Made by a program: the position numbers and the translations under genes
NCBI RefSeq assembly: GCF_030818955.1
Contig: NZ_JAUTBF010000001.1
Span: 992,001-1,056,000 of the forward strand
DNA from: Microbacterium trichothecenolyticum
GTDB taxonomy: Bacteria > Actinomycetota > Actinomycetes > Actinomycetales > Microbacteriaceae
Direction of reading: 5' to 3'
DNA: 64,000 nt
The notes under the pieces: model-generated
Database searches by the model: none
What the model was told of the DNA's origin: nothing
Seen by the model: only the letters and a program-made list of their open reading frames with translations
Shown: positions 29,861 through 43,696 of the stretch, piece after piece
How positions within the stretch are numbered: position 1 is the first letter of the stretch
How the letters are laid out: each line of letters opens with the position of its first letter

Positions 29861-30739
29861 CTACTCTCGACCGAGGTCCCGATGAGCCACCCGTACCGCG
29901 ACGCCCGCCACATCGGACAGACGTGCAGCCAGTTCCCGTGTCATCACGACCGAGCGGTGCTTGCCGCCGGTGCACCCGATCGCGATGACCGAATGCCGCT
30001 TGTTCTCACGCTGATAGCCCTCGAGCACCGGGCGCAGGGCCGTGGCGTACGCGTCGAGGAACTGCGTCGCACCCTCCTGCCCGAGAACATACTCCCGTAC
30101 GCGCGGATCTTCACCGGTCAGCGGACGCAGATCCTCGCTCCAGAACGGATTCGGCAGAAACCGCATGTCGGCGACGAGGTCGACATCGGGCGGAAGACCG
30201 TACTTGAACCCGAAGCTCATCAGGGTGACCGTGTGGCGGGCCGCGCCCTCGTCACCGAACAGGGCGACCGTGCGCAACGACAACTGGTGCACGTTCAGCG
30301 ACGAGGTGTCGATCACGACATCGGCGGCCTCGCGGACCGGCGCCAGCCTGTCGCGTTCGCGGCGGATGCCGTCGAGGATGGTTCCGTCGCCCTGCAGCGG
30401 ATGCGGACGTCTGACGGCCTCGAAACGTCGCACGAGCACCGCGTCGCTGGCATCGAGGAACACCACGCGCACTTGGCGCCCCGCTTGCAGACTGCGCATC
30501 GCCTCGGGCAGATCGCTGAACAGCGAACGACCCCGCACATCGACGACGACCGCCACGCGCGGCACCGCCCCACCGGCGAGCTCGGTCAGCTCCAGCAGCG
30601 GGCGCAGCATCTGCGGCGGCAGGTTGTCGACGACGTACCAGTCGAGGTCTTCGAGCGCGTTCGCCACGGTCGATCGCCCGGCGCCCGACATGCCCGTGAC
30701 GATGAGCACGTCCCCTGGTTCGTCGCGGCCCGGATCCAT
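29861..30739 (-). CDS. rapZ: RapZ/YvcJ family nucleotide-binding protein
   Basis: A 292-residue protein with a P-loop 'GMSGAGRST', where Arg replaces the usual Lys, followed by '[13 protein letters not shown]' and a C-terminal domain with '[11 protein letters not shown]'. In E. coli RapZ guides small-RNA decay; in Gram-positives the role is less clear and binds nucleotides. GGGAGG lies 8 nt before the chosen ATG; a TTG at 30766 is a weaker alternative. It is 29 bp after uvrC in a uvrA-uvrC-rapZ-whiA run. Confidence 0.92.
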   Translation of the reverse strand: MDPGRDEPGDVLIVTGMSGAGRSTVANALEDLDWYVVDNLPPQMLRPLLELTELAGGAVPRVAVVVDVRGRSLFSDLPEAMRSLQAGRQVRVVFLDASDAVLVRRFEAVRRPHPLQGDGTILDGIRRERDRLAPVREAADVVIDTSSLNVHQLSLRTVALFGDEGAARHTVTLMSFGFKYGLPPDVDLVADMRFLPNPFWSEDLRPLTGEDPRVREYVLGQEGATQFLDAYATALRPVLEGYQRENKRHSVIAIGCTGGKHRSVVMTRELAARLSDVAGVAVRVAHRDLGRE

Positions 30740-30768
30740 GGCGGTCGCCTCCCGTCGTCCGGTCAAGC

Positions 30769-32694
30769 CTACCGAGACAGATGCGTGTGGATGGCCTCGG
30801 CGAGGGTCGGTCCGATGCCGGGGAGCGCGGTGATCTCCTCGGGCGTGGCGTTCTTCAGCGCGGTCACCGACCCGAAGTGCCGCAGCAGCGCCTTGATGCG
30901 GGTGTCGCCGAGGCCCGGAACCTCCGCGAGCACGCTCGTGATGTCGCGTTTGCGACGTTTGCGCTGGTGCACGATCGCGAACCGGTGCGCCTCGTCACGC
31001 AGCCGCTGCAGCAGGTACAACGCCTCGGAGGTCCGCGGCAGGATCACGGGGTACTCCTCCCCCGGCAGCCACACCTCTTCGAGACGCTTGGCGATCCCGC
31101 ACAGGGCGATCTCCTCGTGCCCGGCATCGGCGAGGGCCCGGGCGGCCGCGGCGACCTGGGGCTGACCGCCGTCGACGACGAGCAGCTGCGGGCGGTACGC
31201 GAAACGCGGACGCTTGCGCGCGGTCACGACCTCCCCGTCGGCGGTGGCCTCGGCCGAGTCGGGGGCCGCGATGATCGCCCCGCCGATCGTCTCGGGCTCG
31301 TCGTCGTCCGGTCGATCGAGGTAGGCGAGGCGCCGGGTGAGCACCTGATACATCGAGTCGGTGTCATCCGTCGTCTCGGCGACCCCGAACGAGCGGTACT
31401 GGTCCTTGCGCGGCAGGCCGTCTTCGAACACGACCATGGATGCCACGACGTTCGTGCCCGAGAGGTGCGAGATGTCGAAGCACTCGATGCGCAGCGGCGC
31501 CTCGGTCAGCCCGATCGCCTCCTGCAGGTCGGTGAGGGCCTGCGACCGCGCGACGTAGTCGCTCGTGCGCCGGGTCTTGTGCAGCAGGAGCGCTTGCTGC
31601 GCGTTGAGCGTCGCGGTCTTGAGCAGGTCGGCCTTGCGTCCGCGCTGCGCCACCTGGAGGGTGACCGGTCGCCCGCGGCGCTCGCGCAACCAGTCTTCGA
31701 GCTGGGGAGCGTCGTCGGGGAGCTCGGGAACGAGCACCTGACGCGGGATGTCGGCGGCATCCGCGTCGCCATAGGTGCGCTGCAGCACCTGGTCGACGAG
31801 GTCGGCGCCGGAGATGTCGATCTCTTTCTCGATCGTCGTGGCGCGCACACCGCGCACGCGCCCGCCACGCACGACGAAGTGCTGCACGGTCGCGGCCAGC
31901 TCGTCCTCCGCGATGCCGAACAGGTCGGCATCCGTGTCCGAGGCGAGCACCAGAGCACTCTTTCCGAGGACGGCGTCGATGGCCTGCAGACGGTCGCGGT
32001 AGAGCGCGGCCGACTCGTAGTCCATCGCCGCCGACGCCTCGTTCATCCGTGCGGTGAGCTGCTTCGCGAAGCGCTGGTCGCCGCCCGACATGAAGGCGAT
32101 GAAGTCATCGACCATCGCGCGGTGCTCTTCGATCGTCACCTTCATCGAGCACGGCCCCCCGCAGCGTCCGATCTGCCCGGGGAAGCAGGGCCGGCCCGAC
32201 TGCATGGCCTTCTTGTACGACGAGTCGCTACAGGTGCGGATGGGGAAGACCTTGATCATCAGGTCGATCGTGTCGTGCACCGCCCACACCTTCGGGTACG
32301 GCCCGAAGTACTTCGCCCCGCGGATCTTGTGGTTGCGCGTGACGATGACGCGAGGCGCCTCGTCGGCCAGCGTGATCGCCATGTACGGGTACGACTTGTC
32401 GTCGCGGTAGCGCACGTTGAAGGGCGGATCGAACTCCTTGATCCACATGTACTCCAGCTGCAGCGAGTCGACGTCGCTGGGCACGACCGTCCACTCCACG
32501 CTCGCCGCGGTCGTCACCATGCGCCGCGTGCGCTCGTGCAGAGAGTGCAGCGGGGCGAAGTAGTTCGACAGGCGCGCGCGGAGGTTCTTGGCCTTTCCGA
32601 CGTACAGCACCCGCCCCTCGGCATCCCGGAAGCGGTACACCCCGGGGTTGGTGGGGATCTCGCCGGCCTTCGGGCGGTAGGGCAGATGCGACAT
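30769..32694 (-). CDS. uvrC: UvrABC nuclease subunit C
   Basis: A protein of about 641 residues. An N-terminal GIY-YIG nuclease ('[19 protein letters not shown]') makes the 3' incision. Further elements are a Cys-rich region '[13 protein letters not shown]', the UVR motif, an RNase H-like half with '[24 protein letters not shown]' for the 5' incision, and a C-terminal HhH pair ('[13 protein letters not shown]', '[12 protein letters not shown]'). The start could also be the GTG at 32712. It lies 21 bp after uvrA, so both nucleotide-excision-repair genes are transcribed together. Confidence 0.95.
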   Translation of the reverse strand: MSHLPYRPKAGEIPTNPGVYRFRDAEGRVLYVGKAKNLRARLSNYFAPLHSLHERTRRMVTTAASVEWTVVPSDVDSLQLEYMWIKEFDPPFNVRYRDDKSYPYMAITLADEAPRVIVTRNHKIRGAKYFGPYPKVWAVHDTIDLMIKVFPIRTCSDSSYKKAMQSGRPCFPGQIGRCGGPCSMKVTIEEHRAMVDDFIAFMSGGDQRFAKQLTARMNEASAAMDYESAALYRDRLQAIDAVLGKSALVLASDTDADLFGIAEDELAATVQHFVVRGGRVRGVRATTIEKEIDISGADLVDQVLQRTYGDADAADIPRQVLVPELPDDAPQLEDWLRERRGRPVTLQVAQRGRKADLLKTATLNAQQALLLHKTRRTSDYVARSQALTDLQEAIGLTEAPLRIECFDISHLSGTNVVASMVVFEDGLPRKDQYRSFGVAETTDDTDSMYQVLTRRLAYLDRPDDDEPETIGGAIIAAPDSAEATADGEVVTARKRPRFAYRPQLLVVDGGQPQVAAAARALADAGHEEIALCGIAKRLEEVWLPGEEYPVILPRTSEALYLLQRLRDEAHRFAIVHQRKRRKRDITSVLAEVPGLGDTRIKALLRHFGSVTALKNATPEEITALPGIGPTLAEAIHTHLSR

Positions 32695-32715
32695 CCGTTC
32701 TCGGGATGCCACGGC

Positions 32716-35685
<2,970 letters not shown>

Positions 35686-35691
35686 CTGTTA

Positions 35692-35697
35692 AGTCTA
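35692..35697 (-). promoter_or_regulatory. -10 box of a leaderless uvrA transcript
   Basis: TAGACT on the minus strand with a 6-nt gap to the GTG of uvrA. I could not find a convincing LexA box in the upstream 80 bp. Confidence 0.6.
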
Positions 35698-35798
35698 GGT
35701 CGGGCCTCCGACATCGGTCCCGGGTTCGCCCGAGGCGCACGAATGTGCGAGAGTGCGCCCGCCTCGGAACGCTCTCGGTGAGGCCCCGAGTGATCAGA

Positions 35799-36224
35799 TC
35801 ACTCGCGTGTTCCGACGAACGGGGCCAGGCCGTCCCGAAGGGCGATGAGCGCTCTCTCGTCGATCCCCACGCGCGCCATGATCTTCGCCGGCACCTCGAG
35901 CGCCGCGGTCCGCAGGGCTGCCCCCTCTTCCGTGAGGGCGATGTCCAGCACTCTCTCGTCGTCGGTGCGCCGGGTGCGCGCAACCCTCCCCTGCGCCTCG
36001 AGCCGCTTCACGAGGGGCGAGAGGGTCGCGGGCTCCATGGCGAGCTCGGAGGCCAACGCGCCCAGGGATCGTGGCGACTCTTCCCAGAGCGCGAGCATGA
36101 CGAGGTACTGCGGGTGCGTGAGCCCGAGCGGCTCCAGCACCGGACGGTAGATCGACACGACGTTCCGCGCTGCGGTCACGAGCGCGAAGCAGACCTGGTT
36201 CTCGAGTTTGAGCGAATCCTCCAC
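35799..36224 (-). CDS. MarR-family regulator, OhrR-like
   Basis: A 141-residue winged-helix regulator. The N-terminal 'ENQVCFALVTAARNVVSIYRPVLEPLGLTHPQYLVMLALWE' closely follows the OhrR pattern, with Cys12 at the position of the peroxide-sensing cysteine. The wing is 'RRTDDERVLDI'. OhrR proteins repress organic hydroperoxide resistance genes until the cysteine is oxidised. No ohr gene is adjacent; the divergent neighbour is a small zinc-ribbon-like protein. An inverted repeat TTAGT-AC-ACTAA in the shared promoter is the probable operator for both genes. The GTG start has GGAGAGGG upstream. Confidence 0.85.
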   Translation of the reverse strand: MEDSLKLENQVCFALVTAARNVVSIYRPVLEPLGLTHPQYLVMLALWEESPRSLGALASELAMEPATLSPLVKRLEAQGRVARTRRTDDERVLDIALTEEGAALRTAALEVPAKIMARVGIDERALIALRDGLAPFVGTRE

Positions 36225-36245
36225 GCACCCTCTCCGTCCATTTCG

Positions 36246-36257
36246 TTAGTACACTAA
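36246..36257. promoter_or_regulatory. probable MarR/OhrR operator overlapping a leaderless promoter
   Basis: TTAGTACACTAA is a perfect 5-bp inverted repeat around AC. TACACT within it (36250-36255) sits 7 nt before the ATG at 36263, so a bound repressor would block the divergent small gene. It also lies 22 bp upstream of the regulator's own GTG, allowing autoregulation. Confidence 0.65.
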
Positions 36258-36262
36258 TTATC

Positions 36263-36499
36263 ATGACACAAAGCGATTCGGACCGTCCGCGTCTCCGCGA
36301 CCGCGTGCGCGAGGCCGGCGGTTGGTACCAGTACTTCAACACACGCCTCATCCGTGTCGCCGGCCCGGCATCGGTCGGCCCCTACGAGACCACCCCGGAG
36401 CCCGAGCGGACGGGACGCGCCTGCCCGCTCTGCGCTCACCCCATGTCGGAGCACACGGTGGACCGATCCGGGCCGAAGCCTCTCTTGCACTGCCCCTGA
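36263..36499 (+). CDS. small Cys/His-rich protein of unknown function
   Basis: A 78-residue hydrophilic protein. The C-terminal part has CPLC at about residues 54-57 and a final LHCP, a spacing that could bind one zinc. The N-terminus is highly charged and followed by 'GGWYQYFNTRLIRVAGPASVGPYE'. No family recognised. It is divergent from the OhrR-like gene and shares its operator, so it may belong to that regulon. Its start codon lies 7 nt from a -10-like box with no Shine-Dalgarno. A tandem-repeat array begins 19 bp after the stop. Confidence 0.7.
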   Translation: MTQSDSDRPRLRDRVREAGGWYQYFNTRLIRVAGPASVGPYETTPEPERTGRACPLCAHPMSEHTVDRSGPKPLLHCP

Positions 36500-36518
36500 G
36501 CCCGGCGGCCCCGACCTT

Positions 36519-36671
36519 CACCCGCGCCCGGGGCTCACCCGCGCCCAGCACTCGCCCGCGCCCGGGGCTCACCCGCGCCCGGGGCTGACCCGCGCTTGTG
36601 GCTCACCCGCGCCCGGCATCCGCACACGCTCAGCACTCGCCCGCGCCCAGCACTCACCCGCGCCCGGGGCT
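36519..36671. repeat. nine-copy 17-bp tandem repeat
   Basis: Nine head-to-tail units of 17 bp fill this interval without gaps. The commonest unit is CACCCGCGCCCGGGGCT (units 1, 4 and 9). A CAGCACT ending occurs in units 2, 7 and 8. Units 5 to 7 are the most diverged. As 17 is not a multiple of three, the array is not a coding repeat. It lies between the convergent small Cys-rich gene and uvrB, where a terminator would be expected. It has no spacers, so it is not a CRISPR. Confidence 0.9.
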
Positions 36672-36703
36672 CACGTCTGGCCGCTGGTGCCGGTGCCCCG
36701 CAA

Positions 36704-38773
<2,070 letters not shown>

Positions 38774-38864
38774 GCTCCCAGCGTAGGCGGGGCCTCCGAC
38801 ATCGGGGGCGGCTTGCGTTTCGCCCTCGGCGAGCGAGGAGTCGGGGCGCGTCTCAGATGCGCCG

Positions 38865-39467
38865 TCAACGTGCGTGGAGCACCCGCTCCCACAGGTCGTC
38901 GACCTGCCGGCGAGTGGCGTCCAGGTCGTCGGCGGTATCGATGACGACGTCGGCGAGAGCGAGGCGTTCGTCGTCACCGGCCTGTGAGGCGATCCGCGCA
39001 CGGGCGTCGTCTTCCGTCATCCCCCGCGTCTCGATCAGGCGCCGCGCGCGCACCTGCGCGGGCGCGTGCGCGACCACCACCAGATCCCACGCATCGCCGG
39101 CCCGCGCCTCGGCGAGCAGCGGCACGTCGTACACGACGACGGCGTCGGGGTCGGCGGCGAACGCCGCGCGGAAGCGGGACTCCGATTCCTCACGCACCGC
39201 GGGATGCACCAGGGCGTTCAACGCGGCCAGCCGCTCGGGGTGCCCGAACACGCGAGCGGCTAGCCGCGCGCGATCGAGCGAGCCGTCGGAGCGCAGGACG
39301 TCCGCACCGAACTCCCCGGCGATACCGTCGAGAACAGGCGTTCCCGGTGCCTGCACCTGACGGACGATCGCGTCCGCGTCGACGACGATCGCGCCGCGCT
39401 GGGCCAGCAGAGCGGCGATGGTGGACTTTCCCGACGCGATACCGCCGGTGAGCGCGAGAAGAGGCAC
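38865..39467 (-). CDS. coaE: dephospho-CoA kinase
   Basis: A 200-residue P-loop kinase with '[16 protein letters not shown]' at the N-terminus, '[11 protein letters not shown]' and a lid region '[20 protein letters not shown]'. It catalyses the last step of coenzyme A synthesis. GTG 39467 gives the normal start PLLALTGG. In related genomes coaE usually sits between rpsA and uvrB; here rpsA lies some 16 kb away with the rRNA operon between them. Confidence 0.94.
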   Translation of the reverse strand: MPLLALTGGIASGKSTIAALLAQRGAIVVDADAIVRQVQAPGTPVLDGIAGEFGADVLRSDGSLDRARLAARVFGHPERLAALNALVHPAVREESESRFRAAFAADPDAVVVYDVPLLAEARAGDAWDLVVVAHAPAQVRARRLIETRGMTEDDARARIASQAGDDERLALADVVIDTADDLDATRRQVDDLWERVLHAR

Positions 39468-39528
39468 CCCACGAGGATGCCACACCCCCGCCGCCACACC
39501 CGGACCGCGTGCTCATCGGGTGGTGGTC

Positions 39529-39560
39529 TAGCATGCCTCCAGGGGCCGGATTCTCCGGCC
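39529..39560 (+). promoter_or_regulatory. promoter and 5' hairpin of the receiver-protein gene
   Basis: TAGCAT (39529-39534) is a -10 candidate; transcription would begin near 39541. The transcript would start with GGCCGGA-TTC-TCCGGCC (39544-39560), a 7-bp perfect hairpin right at the 5' end and 19 nt before the ATG. It could stabilise the mRNA or affect translation. Confidence 0.5.
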
Positions 39561-39579
39561 GTGAGGATGGAAGCCCCCG

Positions 39580-39948
39580 ATGACATCTTCGAACAGCGCG
39601 GTGGTGATCGAAGATGATCTCGATATCCGCACGCTGATCGCCGCTGTTCTCGCAGACGAGGGTTTCGACGTCCACGCGGCGCCGAACGGTATCGACGGCA
39701 TCGAGCTCGTCCGTCGGTACACCCCCCTCATCACGACCCTCGACGTGAGCATGCCCGGGATCGACGGATTCGAGGCGGCTCGCCGTATCCGTGCGTTCAG
39801 CTCCACCAGGATCCTGATGCTCACGGCACGCATCGACGCTCTCGATCGGCTGACGGGCTCGACCCCCGAAGCCGATGACTATCTGACCAAGCCCTTCCGT
39901 CCGCGAGAGCTGCGCGAGCGCGTGCGAAAGCTCACAGCCCCGCTCTGA
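39580..39948 (+). CDS. stand-alone response regulator receiver protein
   Basis: A 122-residue CheY-like receiver with no output domain. The acidic pocket is E11-D12-D13, the phosphoacceptor Asp55 lies in TLDVSMPG, Thr82 follows in MLTAR, and Lys104 in LTKPF. It should be phosphorylated by a histidine kinase and act by protein contact. The convergent kinase gene 1.2 kb away is the obvious candidate partner but is interrupted by an insertion sequence. Confidence 0.88.
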   Translation: MTSSNSAVVIEDDLDIRTLIAAVLADEGFDVHAAPNGIDGIELVRRYTPLITTLDVSMPGIDGFEAARRIRAFSSTRILMLTARIDALDRLTGSTPEADDYLTKPFRPRELRERVRKLTAPL

Positions 39949-39983
39949 GGCGACGTCCGCGGAACGACGCCCGCGGAGCTCGG

Positions 39984-41147
39984 TCAGTGCCCCGTCAGGC
40001 CGAAGGGCTGCTCCCCCGTCGATGCGGCCTGGGCCGCAGCATCGTCGGCATGCTGGACGAGCGCGACCGCGTCGTACCCGTGCGTCTCCGAGAGCGCCAT
40101 GCCCACCCCCGCGACCGGCACCACCGAGGCGCCCAACGCCGAAAGGTCGGTCACGACCCGTTCGTGAAGCATTCGAGCGGCTCGGCGTACGTCTGCCGTC
40201 GCCGTGGTCGTGAACGCGGCGACGAGGCCCGCGGCATCCCTCTCCCCCACCAACGCCATCGTGGGCGCATGGCGACGCACCGATGCCCAGAGCTCGCGCG
40301 CGATCTGCTCCGCGTCATCCGGACCGAATGCCGTGGACACCCGACGCAAGTCGTCGATACGGATGGCGATGACGCAGACGCCCTCGCCCATCTCCGCGGC
40401 GCGGACGCATATCATCGCGAGCGCGACCTCGAACGACTCGCGCAGCAGAACACCGTGGCGATCGACCGACAGCCGCAGGATGTCGGGGAGCCCGCGCAGG
40501 GCGGATTCGTTCGCGCGCAGGACCGAGGTGACGATCACGGCGGCGAGCACGAGGCTGATCGTCAGCAGCGCGGAGATGCGGGTGTCGAAGGCCGTGCGGA
40601 AGAGGTCGCTGTCGGGCCCGAGCGTGACGAAGACGCCGGTACGGCCCAGGAACCACACCCCCTCGATGATCAGCACGGCCGTGAGCCCGCCCGAGCTCCA
40701 CCGCCGGACGATGGTTCCCCGGCGGGTCTCGATGGCCCCGAGGACGGCGAACAAAGCGTTGCCGAGGAACAACGGGACCGCTCCGGCCCAATCTCCGCCG
40801 TCCGGGCCCGCGGCGAGGGCCGAGACCACGACGATCGTGATCGCCATGGCCATCACGAGAACCGGCCCTCGCAGCGCGCCACGGTTGTAGGACACGCAGC
40901 CCAACCAGATGAAGCCGGTCGCAGCGACGAAAGCGCCGTTACCCAGCGCGACCGCCGTCCACGCCGCCGGAAGCAACAGCCACGCGAGGTAGCACACCGC
41001 CGACAGCGTCCCCGACAGAAAGGCGCTGGCCCAGAGCCGACCAGCCGAGGAGTCTTTCGACATCAGGGTGTCGAGCAGGTACATGACGGTCGCGACGAAG
41101 ATCACGAGCGATGCCGCGGCGTGAAGGGTGAGTACGTCGAGGTTCAT
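39984..41147 (-). CDS. membrane protein with degenerate GGDEF domain
   Basis: A 387-residue protein with about seven membrane segments over residues 5-215 and a cytoplasmic C-terminal domain aligning with diguanylate cyclases ('VCVIAIRIDDLRRVSTAFGPDDAEQIARELWASVRR'). The catalytic GGDEF position reads GERDA, so cyclic di-GMP synthesis is very unlikely. It may sense or bind a nucleotide, or act purely as a partner protein. Its ATG overlaps the kinase stop by 4 bp, so it was made together with that kinase. Confidence 0.82.
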   Translation of the reverse strand: MNLDVLTLHAAASLVIFVATVMYLLDTLMSKDSSAGRLWASAFLSGTLSAVCYLAWLLLPAAWTAVALGNGAFVAATGFIWLGCVSYNRGALRGPVLVMAMAITIVVVSALAAGPDGGDWAGAVPLFLGNALFAVLGAIETRRGTIVRRWSSGGLTAVLIIEGVWFLGRTGVFVTLGPDSDLFRTAFDTRISALLTISLVLAAVIVTSVLRANESALRGLPDILRLSVDRHGVLLRESFEVALAMICVRAAEMGEGVCVIAIRIDDLRRVSTAFGPDDAEQIARELWASVRRHAPTMALVGERDAAGLVAAFTTTATADVRRAARMLHERVVTDLSALGASVVPVAGVGMALSETHGYDAVALVQHADDAAAQAASTGEQPFGLTGH

Positions 41148-42415
41148 GTGTCGTCCCTGTGGAGCGGGAGTCGGACGAGGAAGGCGGCGCCTTCGCCGGG
41201 GGCCGCACGTACGGAGATCTCTCCCCCGTGCGCCTGCACGATGTCGCGACTGATGGCGAGCCCCAAGCCGCTGCCGTGGGTCGAGGACTTGCGCACCGCG
41301 TCGCCTCGGAAGAAGCGGTCGAACAGGCGTTCCTGTTCGCCGACGCTGATGCCCGGCCCGTCGTCAGAGACCACGATGAGCACGCTGCGGTCGTCGCCGG
41401 TGACGCTGACGGTGACCGTTGCACCCCTGCTGTTGTATTTGACCGCGTTGGCCAGGAGGTTGTCGACCACCTGGCGCATCCGACGCGCGTCGATGACGGC
41501 GGTCGTCTCATCGACCCCCGAGGCATCGACGCGGATCCCCTGTTCCGTCGCCCCCGGCAGAATCGACTCGATCGCCGCGCGCACGAGCGCCGACACGTCG
41601 GTGGCCTCGAACTCCAGCGCGACACCGAAGCCTTCGCCCGGCGCGGTGGAAAGCGCGAGGATGTCGGCGACGAGCTCAGACAGGCGCGACGCGTTGCGCT
41701 GGGCCACCTCCAGCCTCTCCCGCGTGACCGTGGTGAGCGCGGGATCCTCCAGCACTATGTCGAGATAGCCGAGGATCGAGGTGAGCGGGGTACGCAGTTC
41801 GTGCGAGACGCTGGCCACGAAGTCCTCACGTTCCCGACGCGCCTGTTCCTCGACGGTGACGTCACGCGAGACGACCACGGTCCCGGCATCCACCCCTTCT
41901 CGAGCGGGCAGGCGCCGCGCCGTGACGCTGAGAGCACGACGATCCTCCCCCGGTTGCCCGTACCAGACGAGCTCGCCCTCGAAGATCTCGCCGGCCCGAG
42001 CTCGTGCCAGGGGCGTGTCGCGGTCGGCGATGGGCGTCGTCCCATCGCCCCGGAAGACGGGCAGCTCCTGGCCGGAAGCGTCGTCGCGGTCGAGCAGTCT
42101 CGCGTGCGCGACGTTCGTGACGGCAAGCTCCCCGGAGGAGGTGATGCGGGTCACACCGAAGTCGACGGCGTCGAGCACCTCGGTGACCAGATCCTCCTGT
42201 CGTCGCGACCGATCCACGGCACGGCGCAGCTCCGACGACTGCTTCTCCAGGAGGGCCCGCTGCGCCCGGGCGCGGCGCGCGGTGACGTGCGCGATGCAGG
42301 CCACCGCCGCGAGGGTGAAGGGAAGCAGCAACGACGAGGCCGAGAACCGCTGGAGTGGATCGGTACTCAGCTGATGGAGCATGACGGCGCAGATACCGGC
42401 GATCAAGACGAGCAC

Positions 42416-42440
42416 GGGTCTGCTGCACGGATAGGTGACA
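42416..42440 (+). repeat. left inverted repeat of the IS
   Basis: Begins GGGTCTGCTG and ends GGATAGGTGACA. It matches the reverse complement of the right end at 24 of 25 positions (C/T difference at position 11). Confidence 0.9.
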
Positions 42441-42485
42441 TCTGATCTGGCTTGCCCCGCAGGACGGGCCTGGAAGGATGCCATC

Positions 42486-42803
42486 GTGCCCAAGCCTTAT
42501 CCGAAGGAGTTCCGCGACGACGTGGTGCGTGTCGCCGAGAACCGTGAGCCCGGTGTGACGATCGAGCGAATCGCCGCCGACTTCGGGGTCCACCCGATGA
42601 CCCTCACGAAGTGGCTCGCCCGCTCCCGCGCCGAGAAGACCGCTGCCGATACCGGTGCTCCGTCGCCAACTAACCGAGACGCCGAGGTCCGCGAACTGCG
42701 GGCGCGCAACCGGCTGCTGGAGCAGGAGGTCGAGGTGCTGCGACGGGCGACGGCGTATCTGTCGCAGGCGCATCTGCCGGGAAAAGGCTCTACCCGCTCG
42801 TGA
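42486..42803 (+). CDS. IS3-family transposase OrfA
   Basis: A 105-residue protein with a helix-turn-helix of the transposase_8 type ('YPKEFRDDVVRVAENREPGVTIERIAADFGVHPMTLTKWL') and a C-terminal coiled-coil/leucine zipper ('LRARNRLLEQEVEVLRRATAYL'). It binds the IS ends and, by -1 frameshifting at a GGGAAAAGG stretch (about 42778-42786), can be joined to OrfB to give the OrfAB transposase; the shifted frame reads KRLYPLVKEL, typical of IS3 OrfB N-termini. Confidence 0.92.
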   Translation: MPKPYPKEFRDDVVRVAENREPGVTIERIAADFGVHPMTLTKWLARSRAEKTAADTGAPSPTNRDAEVRELRARNRLLEQEVEVLRRATAYLSQAHLPGKGSTRS

Positions 42804-43663
42804 AAGAGCTCGCCGGTGACGGGATCCCCGTCACGGTGACGTGCCGGGTCCTCAAGCTCGCCCGCCAGCCCTACTACCGCTGGCTCGCCAACCCCATCAC
42901 CAACGCGGAGCTGGTGGAGGCATTTCGCGCGAACGCGCTGTTCGACGCGCACCGCGACGACCCCGAGTTCGGACACCGCCTCCTCGCCGATGAGGCCCGC
43001 GACGCCGGGGAGGCGATGTCCGACCGGACCGCATGGCGTATTACGTCGGAGAACGGCTGGTGGTCGGCGTTTGGCAAGAAACGCGCCCGCGGGAAAGGCC
43101 GCAAGGCCGGCCCTCCTGTTCACGACGACCTCGTCCAACGCGAGTTCATTGCGGACGCGCCGAACCGGCTCTGGCTGACCGACATCACCGAGCATCACAC
43201 CGGCGAGGGCAAGCTCTACCTCTGCGCGATCAAGGACGTCTTCTCGGGCAAGATCGTCGGCTACTCGATCGACTCCCGGATGAAGTCCCGTCTCGTCGTC
43301 AACGCGATCGACAACGCCGCCGCTCTGCGCGGGAACGTCGCCGGTTGCGTCGTACATTCCGACAGGGGCAGTCAATTTCGCTCCCGGAAGGCAATCCGCG
43401 CCCTGGCCCGTCACCGCATGGTCGGATCGATGGGCAGAGTGGGAGCTGCGGGCGACAACGCCGCCATGGAGTCGTTCTTCTCGCTCCTGCAGAAGAACGT
43501 CCTCAACCGACGCTCCTGGACCACCCGCGAACAGCTGCGCATCGCGATCGTCACCTGGATCGAGCGAACCTACCACCGACGCCGTCGGCAAGACCGTCTC
43601 GGCCGTTTGACCCCGGTCGAGTTCGAGACAATGATGACCAAGACCCTGGCCCTCGCGGCCTGA
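42800..43663 (+). CDS. IS3-family transposase OrfB (DDE integrase core)
   Basis: A 287-residue protein with an rve integrase core. Candidate DDE residues are Asp in 'LWLTDITEH', Asp in 'VVHSDRGSQF' and Glu in 'NAAMESFFSLLQKN', spaced as expected. An N-terminal HTH_21 region ('FGHRLLADEARDAG') precedes it. The GTG overlaps the orfA stop by 4 bp. The frame is intact, so the element may still be active. Confidence 0.93.
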   Translation: MKELAGDGIPVTVTCRVLKLARQPYYRWLANPITNAELVEAFRANALFDAHRDDPEFGHRLLADEARDAGEAMSDRTAWRITSENGWWSAFGKKRARGKGRKAGPPVHDDLVQREFIADAPNRLWLTDITEHHTGEGKLYLCAIKDVFSGKIVGYSIDSRMKSRLVVNAIDNAAALRGNVAGCVVHSDRGSQFRSRKAIRALARHRMVGSMGRVGAAGDNAAMESFFSLLQKNVLNRRSWTTREQLRIAIVTWIERTYHRRRRQDRLGRLTPVEFETMMTKTLALAA

Positions 43664-43671
43664 CTAACCCC

Positions 43672-43696
43672 TGTCACCTATCCGTACAGCAGACCC
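43672..43696 (-). repeat. right inverted repeat of the IS
   Basis: Begins TGTCACCTATCC and ends CAGCAGACCC. Complement of the left end with one mismatch; followed by the CAC target duplication. Confidence 0.9.

Larger units (their letters stand above)
42416..43696 (+). mobile_element. IS3-family insertion sequence, 1281 bp
   Basis: It is bounded by 25-bp inverted repeats with one mismatch and flanked by CAC duplications (42413-42415 and 43697-43699). It carries orfA and orfB in a -1 frame relation, as in IS3 elements. The length fits the family. It is inserted, in antisense orientation, in the membrane-sensor region of a histidine kinase gene. The near-perfect ends and exact target duplication suggest a recent insertion. 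Confidence 0.93.

Noticed and set aside
35698..35798. LexA/SOS box upstream of uvrA
   Set aside because: Only isolated GTTCG/CGAA words occur, not the paired palindrome with proper spacing.
36519..36671. The tandem array as a CRISPR
   Set aside because: Units abut without spacers, the unit is only 17 bp, and no cas gene is present.
39984..41147. Active diguanylate cyclase
   Set aside because: The GGDEF motif is replaced (GERDA) and the metal-binding Asp pattern is incomplete.
42416..43696. IS inserted between two separate genes
   Set aside because: The flanking frames are the same, join at the duplicated codon, and together give a complete kinase architecture.
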